Assembly (NCBI RefSeq): GCF_042685745.1
Contig: NZ_JBHUNT010000001.1
Span: forward strand, 3,906,001-3,970,000
Direction of reading: 5' to 3'
Length of the DNA: 64,000 bases
Source of the DNA: Prauserella_A oleivorans
Lineage (GTDB): Bacteria; Actinomycetota; Actinomycetes; Mycobacteriales; Pseudonocardiaceae
A program made the position numbers and the translations under genes. The notes beneath the pieces are model-generated. The model saw nothing but the letters and a program-made list of their open reading frames with translations. It ran no database searches and was not told where the DNA came from. Positions 18,628 to 26,536 of the stretch are shown piece after piece (within the stretch, counting starts at the first letter, position 1; every line of letters starts with the position of its first letter).

Positions 18628-20579
18628 TGGCGCAGGTAGTCGCCGACCACGGCGGCACCGAGGCCGTCCAAGTCCGGCGCCAGCACCCGCCCGCCCGCGC
18701 GGCGCGCGAGCAGGTCGACGAACGCCGCCAGACGCGGGTCGTCCCCGAGCCGGAACACGCTCAACGCCGCGCCGAGCTTCGCCAGCCTGTCCACTTCGGA
18801 CAGAGTCTTGTACAGCGTGCGCGGGCTGGGCGGGTAGTCGAACTCGGCGACCCCGTCCGGCTCGAGGTGCGCGGTCGGCTCGCCGTCGGTCACCATCAGC
18901 ACCACGGGCTGCGCGTCCGGGTGCCTGCGCAAGTGGCGTCCGGCCAGCAGCAAGGCGTGGTGGGCGTTGGTGCCCTGTTCCCACGCGCCCTCGAGACCGA
19001 CCAGTTCGGACAGCTCCACCGCCTCGGCGTAGCGGCCGAACGTGATGAGCTGCAAAGCGTCGTTGCGGAACCGCGTCGAGATGAGCTGGTGCAGGGCGAG
19101 CGCCGTGCGCTTCATCGGCAGCCAGCGGCCCTCCTGCACCATCGACCACGACGTGTCCACACACAGGGCCACCGCCGCCCGCGACCGGTGCTCGGTCTCC
19201 ACGACCTCCACATCGGACACATCCAGCGTCACGGCGCCGCCGGATCGCCGCGCCGCCGTCCGGAGCACGGCGTTGCGCACGGTCCGCGACACCGCCCACG
19301 GCTGGGTGTCCCCGAACTGCCATGCCCGGGTCGACCCGGTGGGCTCGCCCGCCGCGCCGGCCGACGTGGTGTCCCGGTCGCCGGTGCGACCGCGCAGCGA
19401 CCGCACCACGTCCGCAAGCGCCGTCTCCCCCAGCCTGCGCAACGCCTTCGGCGACAACCGCAGCGAGCCGTCCGGTGCCCGCTCGAACACTCCCTGCCTG
19501 CGCAGCTCGCGTTCCAGCTCGGCGAGCCTGCGCGCGTCGACACCGGCGTCCGGCCCGAGTTGCCGTTCCAGGGCCTCGAGGTCGATGTCCTCCAGCCGCG
19601 CGCCCGGGTAGCCCTGCGAGAGCTGCTCGGCGAGCGCGTCCAGCTCGGCCAGGTCGGTCATCGCCTGCGCGCCCTCGGCCAGGCCGAGCGGGTCGCCACC
19701 GCGGAACCGGCGGGAGGACGTCCAGTCCTCACCCGGGCGCAGACCACGCAGCTGTTCGTCCAGCGTGGACAGTTGCTGGGCGACGCGCGGGTCGCCGAAC
19801 GCCTGCTGGGACAGCTGGGCGAGCTCGGCACGCTGCTCGGGCGTCATCGAGTTCAGCATGCGCTGCGCGGCGGCGGCCCTCGCGGCCAGCACGTCGATGA
19901 GCTCCTCGATGTCGCGCGGGTTCTCCGGGAAGAACTTGCCGTGCCTGCGCATGAACTCGGCGAACCGCTCGTCGATGTCCTCGTAGCCCTGGGCGTGCGC
20001 GGCCAGCAGGGCGTTGAGGTCCGACAGCATCTGGTTGACGCGCTCGACGTCCTCGGGCGTGGTGGACTGCAACGCCTCCTTCATGCCCTGGAACCGCGAA
20101 TCGAGCAGCTCCCGCCCCAGCAGCTCGCGAATCCGCTCGTAGTTCTCGCGGCCCGTCTCGGAGGTCCAGTCGTAGTCGGCGAGTTCGCTCACCGCGGCCG
20201 CGGTGCCGGGCGGCAGCGCGTCGAGCTGCGCCTCCCGGAACCGGGCGTCGTCGGACGGGTCGGGCAACAGCGCCCGTCGTTCGGCGTCCAGGGCCTCGTC
20301 GAGCAGCCTGCGCACCTCCTGCAGGGTGCCGTCGAGCCGATGCCTGCGCTGGATCTCGGCGCGACGCTCCCACACCCGACGGGTGAGCTCGTCCAGGCCC
20401 GCCGTGCGAGGTGTGCCCCGCCGCAGCAGCTCCTCCAACGCCGACCGGGGTGACGACCCGGCCATCACGTCGCGTCCGATCTCGTCCATCGCGTCGCGCA
20501 GATCCGTCGGCGGGGCCAGCGGGTCGGGCCCGTCGTGGTACGGGCCGTACGCGTAGTTCTCGGGCAGGGGTGAGCTCAT
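18618..20579 (-). CDS. VWA-domain protein, partner of the upstream AAA+ ATPase (Rv0959-like)
   Basis: 653 aa. The C-terminal third is a von Willebrand A domain with MIDAS motif DTSWS (around residue 455), a Thr in QGTNAHHAL and MVTDGEPTAH. The N-terminal ~400 residues are charged and helical (many Glu/Arg/Leu) with no catalytic motif I recognise. Such MoxR-type AAA+/VWA pairs act as metal-insertion or complex-remodelling chaperones. Its ATG overlaps the stop of the AAA+ gene by 4 bp, so the two are translationally coupled. The client is unknown. Confidence 0.85.
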   Translation of the reverse strand: MSSPLPENYAYGPYHDGPDPLAPPTDLRDAMDEIGRDVMAGSSPRSALEELLRRGTPRTAGLDELTRRVWERRAEIQRRHRLDGTLQEVRRLLDEALDAERRALLPDPSDDARFREAQLDALPPGTAAAVSELADYDWTSETGRENYERIRELLGRELLDSRFQGMKEALQSTTPEDVERVNQMLSDLNALLAAHAQGYEDIDERFAEFMRRHGKFFPENPRDIEELIDVLAARAAAAQRMLNSMTPEQRAELAQLSQQAFGDPRVAQQLSTLDEQLRGLRPGEDWTSSRRFRGGDPLGLAEGAQAMTDLAELDALAEQLSQGYPGARLEDIDLEALERQLGPDAGVDARRLAELERELRRQGVFERAPDGSLRLSPKALRRLGETALADVVRSLRGRTGDRDTTSAGAAGEPTGSTRAWQFGDTQPWAVSRTVRNAVLRTAARRSGGAVTLDVSDVEVVETEHRSRAAVALCVDTSWSMVQEGRWLPMKRTALALHQLISTRFRNDALQLITFGRYAEAVELSELVGLEGAWEQGTNAHHALLLAGRHLRRHPDAQPVVLMVTDGEPTAHLEPDGVAEFDYPPSPRTLYKTLSEVDRLAKLGAALSVFRLGDDPRLAAFVDLLARRAGGRVLAPDLDGLGAAVVGDYLRHRR

Positions 20580-21973
20580 GGTCCGTACACCGTCGTCGCG
20601 TCGTCGGCGTCCTTGGCCAGCCTGCGGTTGAGGTAGAGCGACTCGAGGGCCAGCTCGACGGCCGCGGCGATCCGGCCCGGCGCCTCGCCCGAGCCCACGC
20701 CGCAGCGCTGCGCGACCTCGTGCAGCACGGGAAGCTCCGGCAGCGCTTCGAGGAGGTCCTTGCCGGGCACGCGTTCGCCGGTGGCCACGAGGTGACCGTC
20801 CGCGACGGCCTCCGCCAGAGGTCGCAGGTTCAGCCCGGCGAAGCGCTCGCGGGCGGTCTCGGCGACGGCCAGACGCAGCAGGTGCACGAGATGCTCGTGT
20901 TCGCGGCCCTCCTCACCCGGCTCGAACTCGAGCTTGCCGCGCAGCACCGCGGGCACCGCCTCCAGGTCGATGGGGCGTGCCACCGCCGGTTGCTCCCCGG
21001 TCAGGGCGGAGCGGCGCAGGGCTGCGGCGGCGACCGTCTCCGCGGCGGCCACGGCGAATCGTGCCGACACCCCGGAGCGCTGATCGACGACACTCGACTC
21101 CCTCAGGTTGCGCACGAACCGGGCCAGCACCTCCACGAGCGGATCGCCGACCTCGGCGACGAGCTCCGCCTCCTGCCGGACCACGCCCACCTCGGCGGAG
21201 AGGTCCAGTGGGTAGTGCGTCCGGATCTCGGCGCCGAACCGGTCTTTCAGCGGCGTGATGATGCGGCCTCGGTTGGTGTAGTCCTCGGGGTTGGCCGTGG
21301 CGACGAGCAGCACGTCGAGCGGAAGCCGGAGGGTGTAGCCGCGGACCTGGATGTCGCGCTCTTCCATGACGTTGAGCAGGGCCACCTGGATGCGCTCGGC
21401 GAGATCGGGCAGCTCGTTGATCGCGACGATGCCGCGGTGGGCCCGCGGCACCAGACCGAAGTGGATGGTCTCCGGGTCGCCCAGGCTGCGGCCCTCGGCG
21501 ACCTTGACCGGGTCGACGTCCCCGATGAGATCGCCGACGGACGTGTCGGGTGTGGCGAGCTTCTCGGTGTACCGGTGACTCCGGTGCAGCCACGACACGG
21601 GCAGGTCGTCGCCGAGCTCGGCGGCCCGGCGTCGTGAGGCCGGCGTGATCGGCGCGAGTGGGTGCTCGGCCAGCTCCGAGCCCTCGATCACGGGTGTCCA
21701 TTCGTCGAGCAGTCCCGCGAGTGTCCGCAGCAGCCGGGTCTTGCCCTGGCCGCGCTCGCCCAGCAGCACCACGTCGTGGCCGGCGAGTAACGCCCGCTCG
21801 AATTGCGGCAGCACGGTGCGGGAGAACCCGACGATGCCTGGCCACGGGTCCTCCCCCGCGCGCAGCGCGGCGAGCAGGTTGTCGTGGATCTCGGTCTTCA
21901 CGCTGCGCGGCGTGTGTCCGGCGGCGCGCAGCTCGCCCGCGGTGCGGGGCAGGTCTTGGGGTGCAGACGCCAT
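20576..21973 (-). CDS. AAA+ ATPase, magnesium-chelatase/MoxR-like (Rv0958-like)
   Basis: About 465 aa. Walker A GERGQGKTRLL is in the first 80 residues; a Walker B-like GIVAINELPDL and sensor-1-like LLVATANPEDYTN follow, and the pre-sensor insert fits the helix-2-insert clade (BchI/MoxR). It partners with the VWA protein encoded immediately downstream (4-bp overlap). ATG at 21973 is the choice; an in-frame GTG at 21976 sits 7 nt after TAGCGT and could be a leaderless start. It resembles Rv0958, long annotated as a magnesium chelatase, but no bacteriochlorophyll or cobaltochelatase genes are near. Confidence 0.86.
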   Translation of the reverse strand: MASAPQDLPRTAGELRAAGHTPRSVKTEIHDNLLAALRAGEDPWPGIVGFSRTVLPQFERALLAGHDVVLLGERGQGKTRLLRTLAGLLDEWTPVIEGSELAEHPLAPITPASRRRAAELGDDLPVSWLHRSHRYTEKLATPDTSVGDLIGDVDPVKVAEGRSLGDPETIHFGLVPRAHRGIVAINELPDLAERIQVALLNVMEERDIQVRGYTLRLPLDVLLVATANPEDYTNRGRIITPLKDRFGAEIRTHYPLDLSAEVGVVRQEAELVAEVGDPLVEVLARFVRNLRESSVVDQRSGVSARFAVAAAETVAAAALRRSALTGEQPAVARPIDLEAVPAVLRGKLEFEPGEEGREHEHLVHLLRLAVAETARERFAGLNLRPLAEAVADGHLVATGERVPGKDLLEALPELPVLHEVAQRCGVGSGEAPGRIAAAVELALESLYLNRRLAKDADDATTVYGP

Positions 21974-22050
21974 CACGCCTACGACGCTACTGACCACACG
22001 GGCCCACGTCGACGTGGAGCGACTCCAGCACGCCGGTAGTCTCGGACGCT

Positions 22051-22845
22051 GTGTGCTGTCCCAGTGCGACGCTTGCCGTCTGGTCCTCGGCGTGGCTGCA
22101 CGGTGCCGCCGCGTCCGACAACGCGCTCGACGCCCTCCTCGCGTGGGGTGAGGCGCACGAGGTCGTCGCGGCCGACCGTGCCTCCGCCGACACCTTCGAC
22201 CTGCCGGTGACCGGTGGGTTTCCCGCGCAGCCGGCCCAGCTGCTCGGCGCGCTGCGCCGGCTCGGTGCTACGGACGCGCGGCTCGTGCTGCCCGTTCCCG
22301 GCGACGTGCGCGGGCTGGGCGGTGGCGGGGCCTTCACCGACGCCGCCCTGCGCGCGGGCGAGGCGGTGGTGTTCGCCGGGCTCGGCCACGGGATCGTGCC
22401 CAGGGCGATCGCCGAAGGCCTGGTGCGCTGGACGGTGTACCCGATGGTGGCGGAGACCGTGCCCGAGTATGTCGGTCTCGCCGAGGCCGAGCACGGGCTC
22501 ACCGACGCCATCAGGGACAGCGCGGGCGCGCTGAAGGCCCTCGACGTGGCCAGCGAGCGCCCCGGGGTTCGCGCCGAGCTGTCGGCGCGGTTGCGGTCGC
22601 GGCCGGCTCCCGACTGGCCCCCCGGCACGCCGGGACGTGCCCTGCGCGTGCTCCAGCGCGCGGAGGAGGTCGGCGCGATTCTCGCGCTCGCCCACGCCGA
22701 CGAACCGGGCGGGGCCCTGTCGGCCTCGGCGGCCACCCGGCGGGCCGACGCGCTGCGTCCTCTCGCCGACGCCGTGCGCACGGCGCGCTGCGCAGCCGTC
22801 AATGAGGCGGTGCGGGTGTTCGCGGAGCAGGCCAACCGGTCCTGA
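22051..22845 (+). CDS. Conserved actinobacterial protein of unknown function
   Basis: 264 aa, no motif I recognise. The protein is Ala/Leu/Arg rich, probably soluble and mixed alpha/beta, with a Gly-rich stretch (RGLGGGGAF) and a VVFAGLGHGIVPR segment near the middle. GTG at 22051 is divergent from the AAA+ gene, with TAGTCT 8–9 nt before it. Codon use is like the neighbours and the frame is free of stops over nearly 800 bp, so it is a real gene. Confidence 0.75.
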   Translation: MCCPSATLAVWSSAWLHGAAASDNALDALLAWGEAHEVVAADRASADTFDLPVTGGFPAQPAQLLGALRRLGATDARLVLPVPGDVRGLGGGGAFTDAALRAGEAVVFAGLGHGIVPRAIAEGLVRWTVYPMVAETVPEYVGLAEAEHGLTDAIRDSAGALKALDVASERPGVRAELSARLRSRPAPDWPPGTPGRALRVLQRAEEVGAILALAHADEPGGALSASAATRRADALRPLADAVRTARCAAVNEAVRVFAEQANRS

Positions 22846-22999
22846 CGGCGAGCACGCTCACCGGTACCCGAGAGCCGGCCGGATCTGCGTGGCGATCACT
22901 GTGCCGAGCGTGCACACGACGGTGTCGGCGTACTTGGCGGGTCCGGCCGTGGGTCGCAGGTGGCCGTTCATACGCGGGTATGCCGCCGAAGGCCACGCC

Positions 23000-23015
23000 G
23001 TATAGGACGTTATAC
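23000..23015. promoter_or_regulatory. Palindrome GTATA-GGACGT-TATAC, same as the one at 52.74 kb
   Basis: An inverted repeat of 5+5 bp with a 6-bp spacer in the otherwise featureless 212-bp gap between the conserved hypothetical and hemH. It matches the 52736–52751 element in 15 of 16 positions. It could be an operator for the XRE regulator encoded there; no clear gene is attached to it here. Confidence 0.4.
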
Positions 23016-23057
23016 ACCAGCCTGGATGGGTCGCGGCCAGTCGCGACCCGGGCCCGA

Positions 23058-24107
23058 TCAGGCCGGGCGCGCCGCCGGCTCGCAGCAGCCAGGCGCGCAC
23101 GGAGCCCCGTTGGCGGTGCAGCCGGCCGCGGGGAACTTCGAGAGCTTGCGGACCTCGGCCCCGGCGGTGTGTTCCCGGACCAGCTCCACCACCAGCTCGG
23201 CGAAACGCGGGTCGTGATTGGGCGTCGCGGCCCGGGCGAAGCCCATGCCGAGCTCCTTGGCGCGGTCGGCGGCCTCGTTGTCGAGGTCCCAGATCACCTC
23301 GAGGTGGTCGGAGACGAATCCGACCGGGCACACCACGACGGCGTCCACGCCCTGTTCGTGCAGCGCGTCGATGTGGTCGACGATGTCCGGCTCCAGCCAC
23401 GGCACCTGCGGCGGGCCGGAGCGCGACTGCCACACCACGTCGTACTCGTCGATGCCGAGTTGCTCGGCGACGAGCCGGGCGGCCTCGGCGATCTGCTTGG
23501 AGTACCGGTGCCCGCCCTCACCGGGCGGCCCTGCGGCGGCGTCGGCGCTGAGCGGCACCGAGTGCGCGGTGAACACCGTGCGCGCGGCCGTGCCCTCCCC
23601 CAGCTCGGCGTGGGCGGCACGCACCGCGTCGGCGATCGCCGCGACGAACAAGGGGTGGTCGAAGAACTGCCGCAGCTTGACGAGCTCGGGCGCGCCGTCT
23701 CCGACGGCCTCACGGGCCCGCGCGATGTCCTCGTCGTACTGGCGGCACGCCGAGTAGCCGCCGTAGGCGCTGGTCGGGAAGACGAGGGCTCGCCGCACGC
23801 CGTCGGCGGCCATGCGCGCCACGGTGTCCTCCACCATGGGATGCCAGTTGCGGTTGCCGAAGTACACCGGCAACTCAAGCCCCTGGGCCGCGAGTTCCCG
23901 CTCGACCGCGGCGATCGACTCGCGGTTGAGCCGGTTGATCGGCGACACGCCTCCGAAGTGCCGGTAGTGCTCGGCGACCTCCTCCAGCCGCTCACGGGGG
24001 ACTCCCCTGCCCCGCGTGACGTTCTCGAGGAACGGCATCACATCCTCGGGTCCTTCGGGACCGCCGAAGGACAACCACAGCAGCGCGTCGTAGTTCACGA
24101 CGTCCAT
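23058..24107 (-). CDS. hemH: Coproporphyrin III ferrochelatase
   Basis: 349 aa. Inserts Fe2+ into coproporphyrin III in the actinobacterial coproporphyrin-dependent heme route. It shows the N-terminal LLWLSFGGPEGPEDVMPFL, the active-site region VFTAHSVPLSAD and a conserved Glu-rich helix. Cysteines in YSACRQYD and in a C-terminal CTANGAPCAPGCC cluster match the 2Fe-2S ligands described for mycobacterial ferrochelatase. ATG at 24107 is chosen because the frame upstream is not family-like. It follows inhA and fabG, the order of Rv1483–Rv1485, but a terminator-like hairpin and a 228-bp gap separate it from inhA. Confidence 0.95.
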   Translation of the reverse strand: MDVVNYDALLWLSFGGPEGPEDVMPFLENVTRGRGVPRERLEEVAEHYRHFGGVSPINRLNRESIAAVERELAAQGLELPVYFGNRNWHPMVEDTVARMAADGVRRALVFPTSAYGGYSACRQYDEDIARAREAVGDGAPELVKLRQFFDHPLFVAAIADAVRAAHAELGEGTAARTVFTAHSVPLSADAAAGPPGEGGHRYSKQIAEAARLVAEQLGIDEYDVVWQSRSGPPQVPWLEPDIVDHIDALHEQGVDAVVVCPVGFVSDHLEVIWDLDNEAADRAKELGMGFARAATPNHDPRFAELVVELVREHTAGAEVRKLSKFPAAGCTANGAPCAPGCCEPAARPA

Positions 24108-24290
24108 TTTCCCGCTGTGGCGGCCGGCACGCAGACCCGGGTTGCGACCGGGTGTCCCCCGGTAACGGCATGCCGGGTCCCGCGGGCTCGACGAGACGGC
24201 TGCCGCGACGAGCGGGATGTGCCTCGGCACCCTCCGCCCGAGGCCGCCACCCGCGAGCGCGAACGGCACGGCACCGACCCCACCACACGC

Positions 24291-24337
24291 GAGGACGGTC
24301 ACCAGGTGGTCGTGGTCACCCGGTGACCACCGTCCTC
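24291..24337 (-). terminator. Hairpin at the end of inhA
   Basis: GAGGACGGT…CACC on one side pairs with GGTGACC ACCGTCCTC on the other with a small bulge. It begins at the inhA stop codon, upstream of hemH. It would uncouple hemH from the fabG–inhA transcript. The remaining sequence 24108–24290 holds no gene I can support. Confidence 0.5.
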
Positions 24338-25103
24338 ATTGGCCAGTCGCGTGGACACCGCCGTCCACCCACACCATCGATCCGGTGGTGGCGGGCAGCC
24401 AGTCGGAGAGCAGGGCGCAGATGGTCTTGGCGACCGGCGTCGGATCGGTGGTCTCCCAGCCGAGCGGCGCGCGGTCGCCCCAGCTGTTCTCGAGCTCCTC
24501 GAAACCCGGGATCGACTTCGCCGCCATGGTCTTCACCGGCCCTGCGGCGACCAGGTTCACGCGGATGCCCTGGGGGCCGAGGTCGCGCGCGAGGTAGCGG
24601 TTGACCGACTCCAGCGCGGCCTTCGCCACGCCCATCCAGTTGTAGGCGGGCCAGGCCACGCGGGCGTCGAAGTCCATCCCCACGATCGACGAACCCCGCC
24701 CCAGCAGCGGCAGCACGGCCTTCGCGAGCGCCTTGTACGAGTAGGCCGAGATGTCGACGGCCTTGGTGACGTCCTCGGCCGGGGCGTCCATGAACGGCGC
24801 ACCCAGGCAGCTCGGCGGCGCGAAGGCGATCGAGTGCAGCACGCCGTCGAGGCCGTCGACGTGTTCCCGCACCCGGTCGGCCAGCGTGTCCAGGTGCTCG
24901 GCGTTCTGCACGTCCAGCTCGATCACGGGCGCCGGCTCGGGCAGCCGCTTCGCGATCCGCTCCACCAGCGACAACCGGCCGAACCCGGTGAGCACCACCG
25001 TCGCTCCCTGCTCCTGCGCGGTCTTCGCCGCGTGGAACGCGATCGACGCGTCGGTGATCACGCCGGTGATCAGCAGCCGCTTGCCTTCGAGCAGTCCGGA
25101 CAC
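24336..25103 (-). CDS. inhA: NADH-dependent enoyl-ACP reductase
   Basis: 255 aa. Final reductive step of fatty acid elongation (type II). Catalytic Tyr154 and Lys161 lie in AYNWMGVAK; Phe145 is in MDFDAR; HSIAFAP forms the NADH pocket. The sequence is closer to mycobacterial InhA than to FabI of enteric bacteria (MDFD…PAYNWM…AK.ALESVNR). GTG at 25103 has GGAGG about 7 nt upstream. It is directly downstream of fabG, as in Rv1483–Rv1484. If the host lacks mycolic acids, as most Pseudonocardiaceae do, the enzyme would serve general fatty acid synthesis. Confidence 0.95.
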   Translation of the reverse strand: MSGLLEGKRLLITGVITDASIAFHAAKTAQEQGATVVLTGFGRLSLVERIAKRLPEPAPVIELDVQNAEHLDTLADRVREHVDGLDGVLHSIAFAPPSCLGAPFMDAPAEDVTKAVDISAYSYKALAKAVLPLLGRGSSIVGMDFDARVAWPAYNWMGVAKAALESVNRYLARDLGPQGIRVNLVAAGPVKTMAAKSIPGFEELENSWGDRAPLGWETTDPTPVAKTICALLSDWLPATTGSMVWVDGGVHATGQ

Positions 25104-25155
25104 CTGTCCTCCACTTCGCACGGTTCGATTCGTCAGCGACGGCCACGCCGCCGGG

Positions 25156-25860
25156 TCAGTGGCCCATCCCGAGGCCGCCGTCGACCGGCAGCACGGCGCC
25201 GTTGATATAGCCGGCCTCGTCGGAGGCGAGGAAACGCACCGCGTTCGCCACGTCGGTGACCTCGCCGTAACGGCCCGCTGGAATCTGGGCCAGGGCGGCG
25301 GCGCGCTGCTGCTCGGTGAGCTCGTCGGTCATGTCGGTCTGGATGAAGCCGGGCGCGACGACGTTCGCGGTGATGTTGCGCGAGCCGAGCTCCCGGGTCA
25401 GGGACCGGGCGACGCCCACGAGGCCCGCCTTGCTGGCGGCGTAGTTCACCTGGCCCGCTCCGCCGGAGAGACCGATCACCGAGGAAATGAACACGAACCG
25501 GCCCCACTTGGCCCGCAGCATGTTGCGCGACGCACGCTTGGCCACGCGGTACGCGCCGGTCAGGTTCGCGTCGATCACCCGGGTGAACTGCTCCTCGCTC
25601 ATGCGCATGAGCAGGGTGTCGTCCGTGATGCCGGCGTTCGACACCAGTACCTCGACCGGGCCCTGGTGCTCCTCCACCTGTTTGAAGGCGGCGTCGATCT
25701 GCTCGGTGTCGGTGACGTCGGCCTGCACACCGAAGAGCCCCTCCGGCGCGCCCGAGCCCCGGTGCGTCACCGCGACCCGATGCCCGGCCTCGGCGAGACC
25801 GCGCGCGATCGCCAGGCCGATGCCCCGATTGCCACCGGTGACCAGAACGGACCGTCCCAC
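25156..25860 (-). CDS. fabG: 3-oxoacyl-ACP reductase
   Basis: 234 aa, a short-chain dehydrogenase. Cofactor motif TGGNRGIG at 8–15, NNAG-type motif as SNAG (74–77), catalytic Ser127, Tyr140 and Lys144. NADPH-dependent reduction of beta-ketoacyl-ACP; MabA/FabG1-like by context with inhA. GTG at 25860 has GGAGGAG 8 nt upstream; the open frame continues to 26028 but the added residues are unlike the family. Operon start for fabG–inhA. Confidence 0.95.
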   Translation of the reverse strand: MGRSVLVTGGNRGIGLAIARGLAEAGHRVAVTHRGSGAPEGLFGVQADVTDTEQIDAAFKQVEEHQGPVEVLVSNAGITDDTLLMRMSEEQFTRVIDANLTGAYRVAKRASRNMLRAKWGRFVFISSVIGLSGGAGQVNYAASKAGLVGVARSLTRELGSRNITANVVAPGFIQTDMTDELTEQQRAAALAQIPAGRYGEVTDVANAVRFLASDEAGYINGAVLPVDGGLGMGH

Positions 25861-26006
25861 GAAACAACTCCTCCACCGTGTCGCTCGGCCGCCTGCCGCG
25901 GCCTGCCGCCGTGAGGTTATCGGCTCCCTGGACGGCGGTCGCGCGCGCGGCGCCGATACCGGCTGGTAACCAGGGATGGTGTTGGCCACAGCGGTAGCGT
26001 GCGGGC

Positions 26007-26444
26007 ATGGTCGACCTCCACCACGCACCGGTCGTGACGATGCCGCTGCGCGTGCGCTACCACGAATGCGATCAGCAGGGCATCGTCTTCAACGCCCACT
26101 ACCTCGCCTACGCCGACATGGCGGCGTTCGAGTTCTACGAGGTGGTGTTCGGCTCGAAGCACTACACCACCGACCACGGCGTCGATCTGGTGGTGGCTGA
26201 GACGACCCTGCAGTACCGGGCTCCCGCGCGGTTCGACGACGACCTCGGCGTCGGTCTCAGCATCGAGCACGTCGGAACCACGTCGCTCGTGCTGGGCATC
26301 CGCATCCACCGCGACCGCGAGCTCCTGCTGCAGGGCGCCAACCGGTACGTGTGGGTCAGCCTCGACACCCTTCGCCCGACGGCGCCGCCCGACCACATCC
26401 GCGAGGCCGTGCTCAAGGCACAGCAGTCCGCCCTCGGCGGCTGA
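26007..26444 (+). CDS. 4-hydroxybenzoyl-CoA thioesterase-like hot-dog protein
   Basis: 145 aa. Contains the catalytic loop of the YbgC/4-HBT family, RVRYHECDQQGIVFNAHYLAYAD, with the nucleophilic Asp in HECDQQG. Single hot-dog domain, likely a tetrameric acyl-CoA thioesterase. ATG at 26007 follows TAGCGT by 6 nt (leaderless pattern). It is divergent from fabG and is followed by two strong hairpins. Confidence 0.87.
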   Translation: MVDLHHAPVVTMPLRVRYHECDQQGIVFNAHYLAYADMAAFEFYEVVFGSKHYTTDHGVDLVVAETTLQYRAPARFDDDLGVGLSIEHVGTTSLVLGIRIHRDRELLLQGANRYVWVSLDTLRPTAPPDHIREAVLKAQQSALGG

Positions 26445-26456
26445 GCGACGCGCTGT

Positions 26457-26485
26457 GGTGCCGGCTCCCCGCGGCAGCCGGCACC
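26457..26485 (+). terminator. Terminator hairpin after the thioesterase gene
   Basis: Perfect 10-bp stem GGTGCCGGCT / AGCCGGCACC with a 9-nt loop, starting 12 bp after the thioesterase stop codon. Confidence 0.75.
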
Positions 26486-26486
26486 A

Positions 26487-26536
26487 GGCAGGCCGGGCGT
26501 GCAGGCAGGTCAGCTTGCCTGCACGCCCGGCCTGCC
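26487..26536. terminator. 21-bp-stem bidirectional terminator containing the phosphatase stop codon in its loop
   Basis: Left arm 26487–26507 pairs without mismatch with right arm 26516–26536 across an 8-nt loop (GGTCAGCT). The phoD stop (TCA on the + strand, 26510–26512) is in the loop, so the last nine codons of that gene form one arm. Together with 26457–26485 it makes a tandem barrier between convergent genes. Confidence 0.8.

Noticed and set aside
22858..22971. 37-codon ORF after the 23-kb palindrome on the minus strand
   Set aside because: Too short, no ribosome-binding site and no recognisable similarity; kept only as part of the operator finding.
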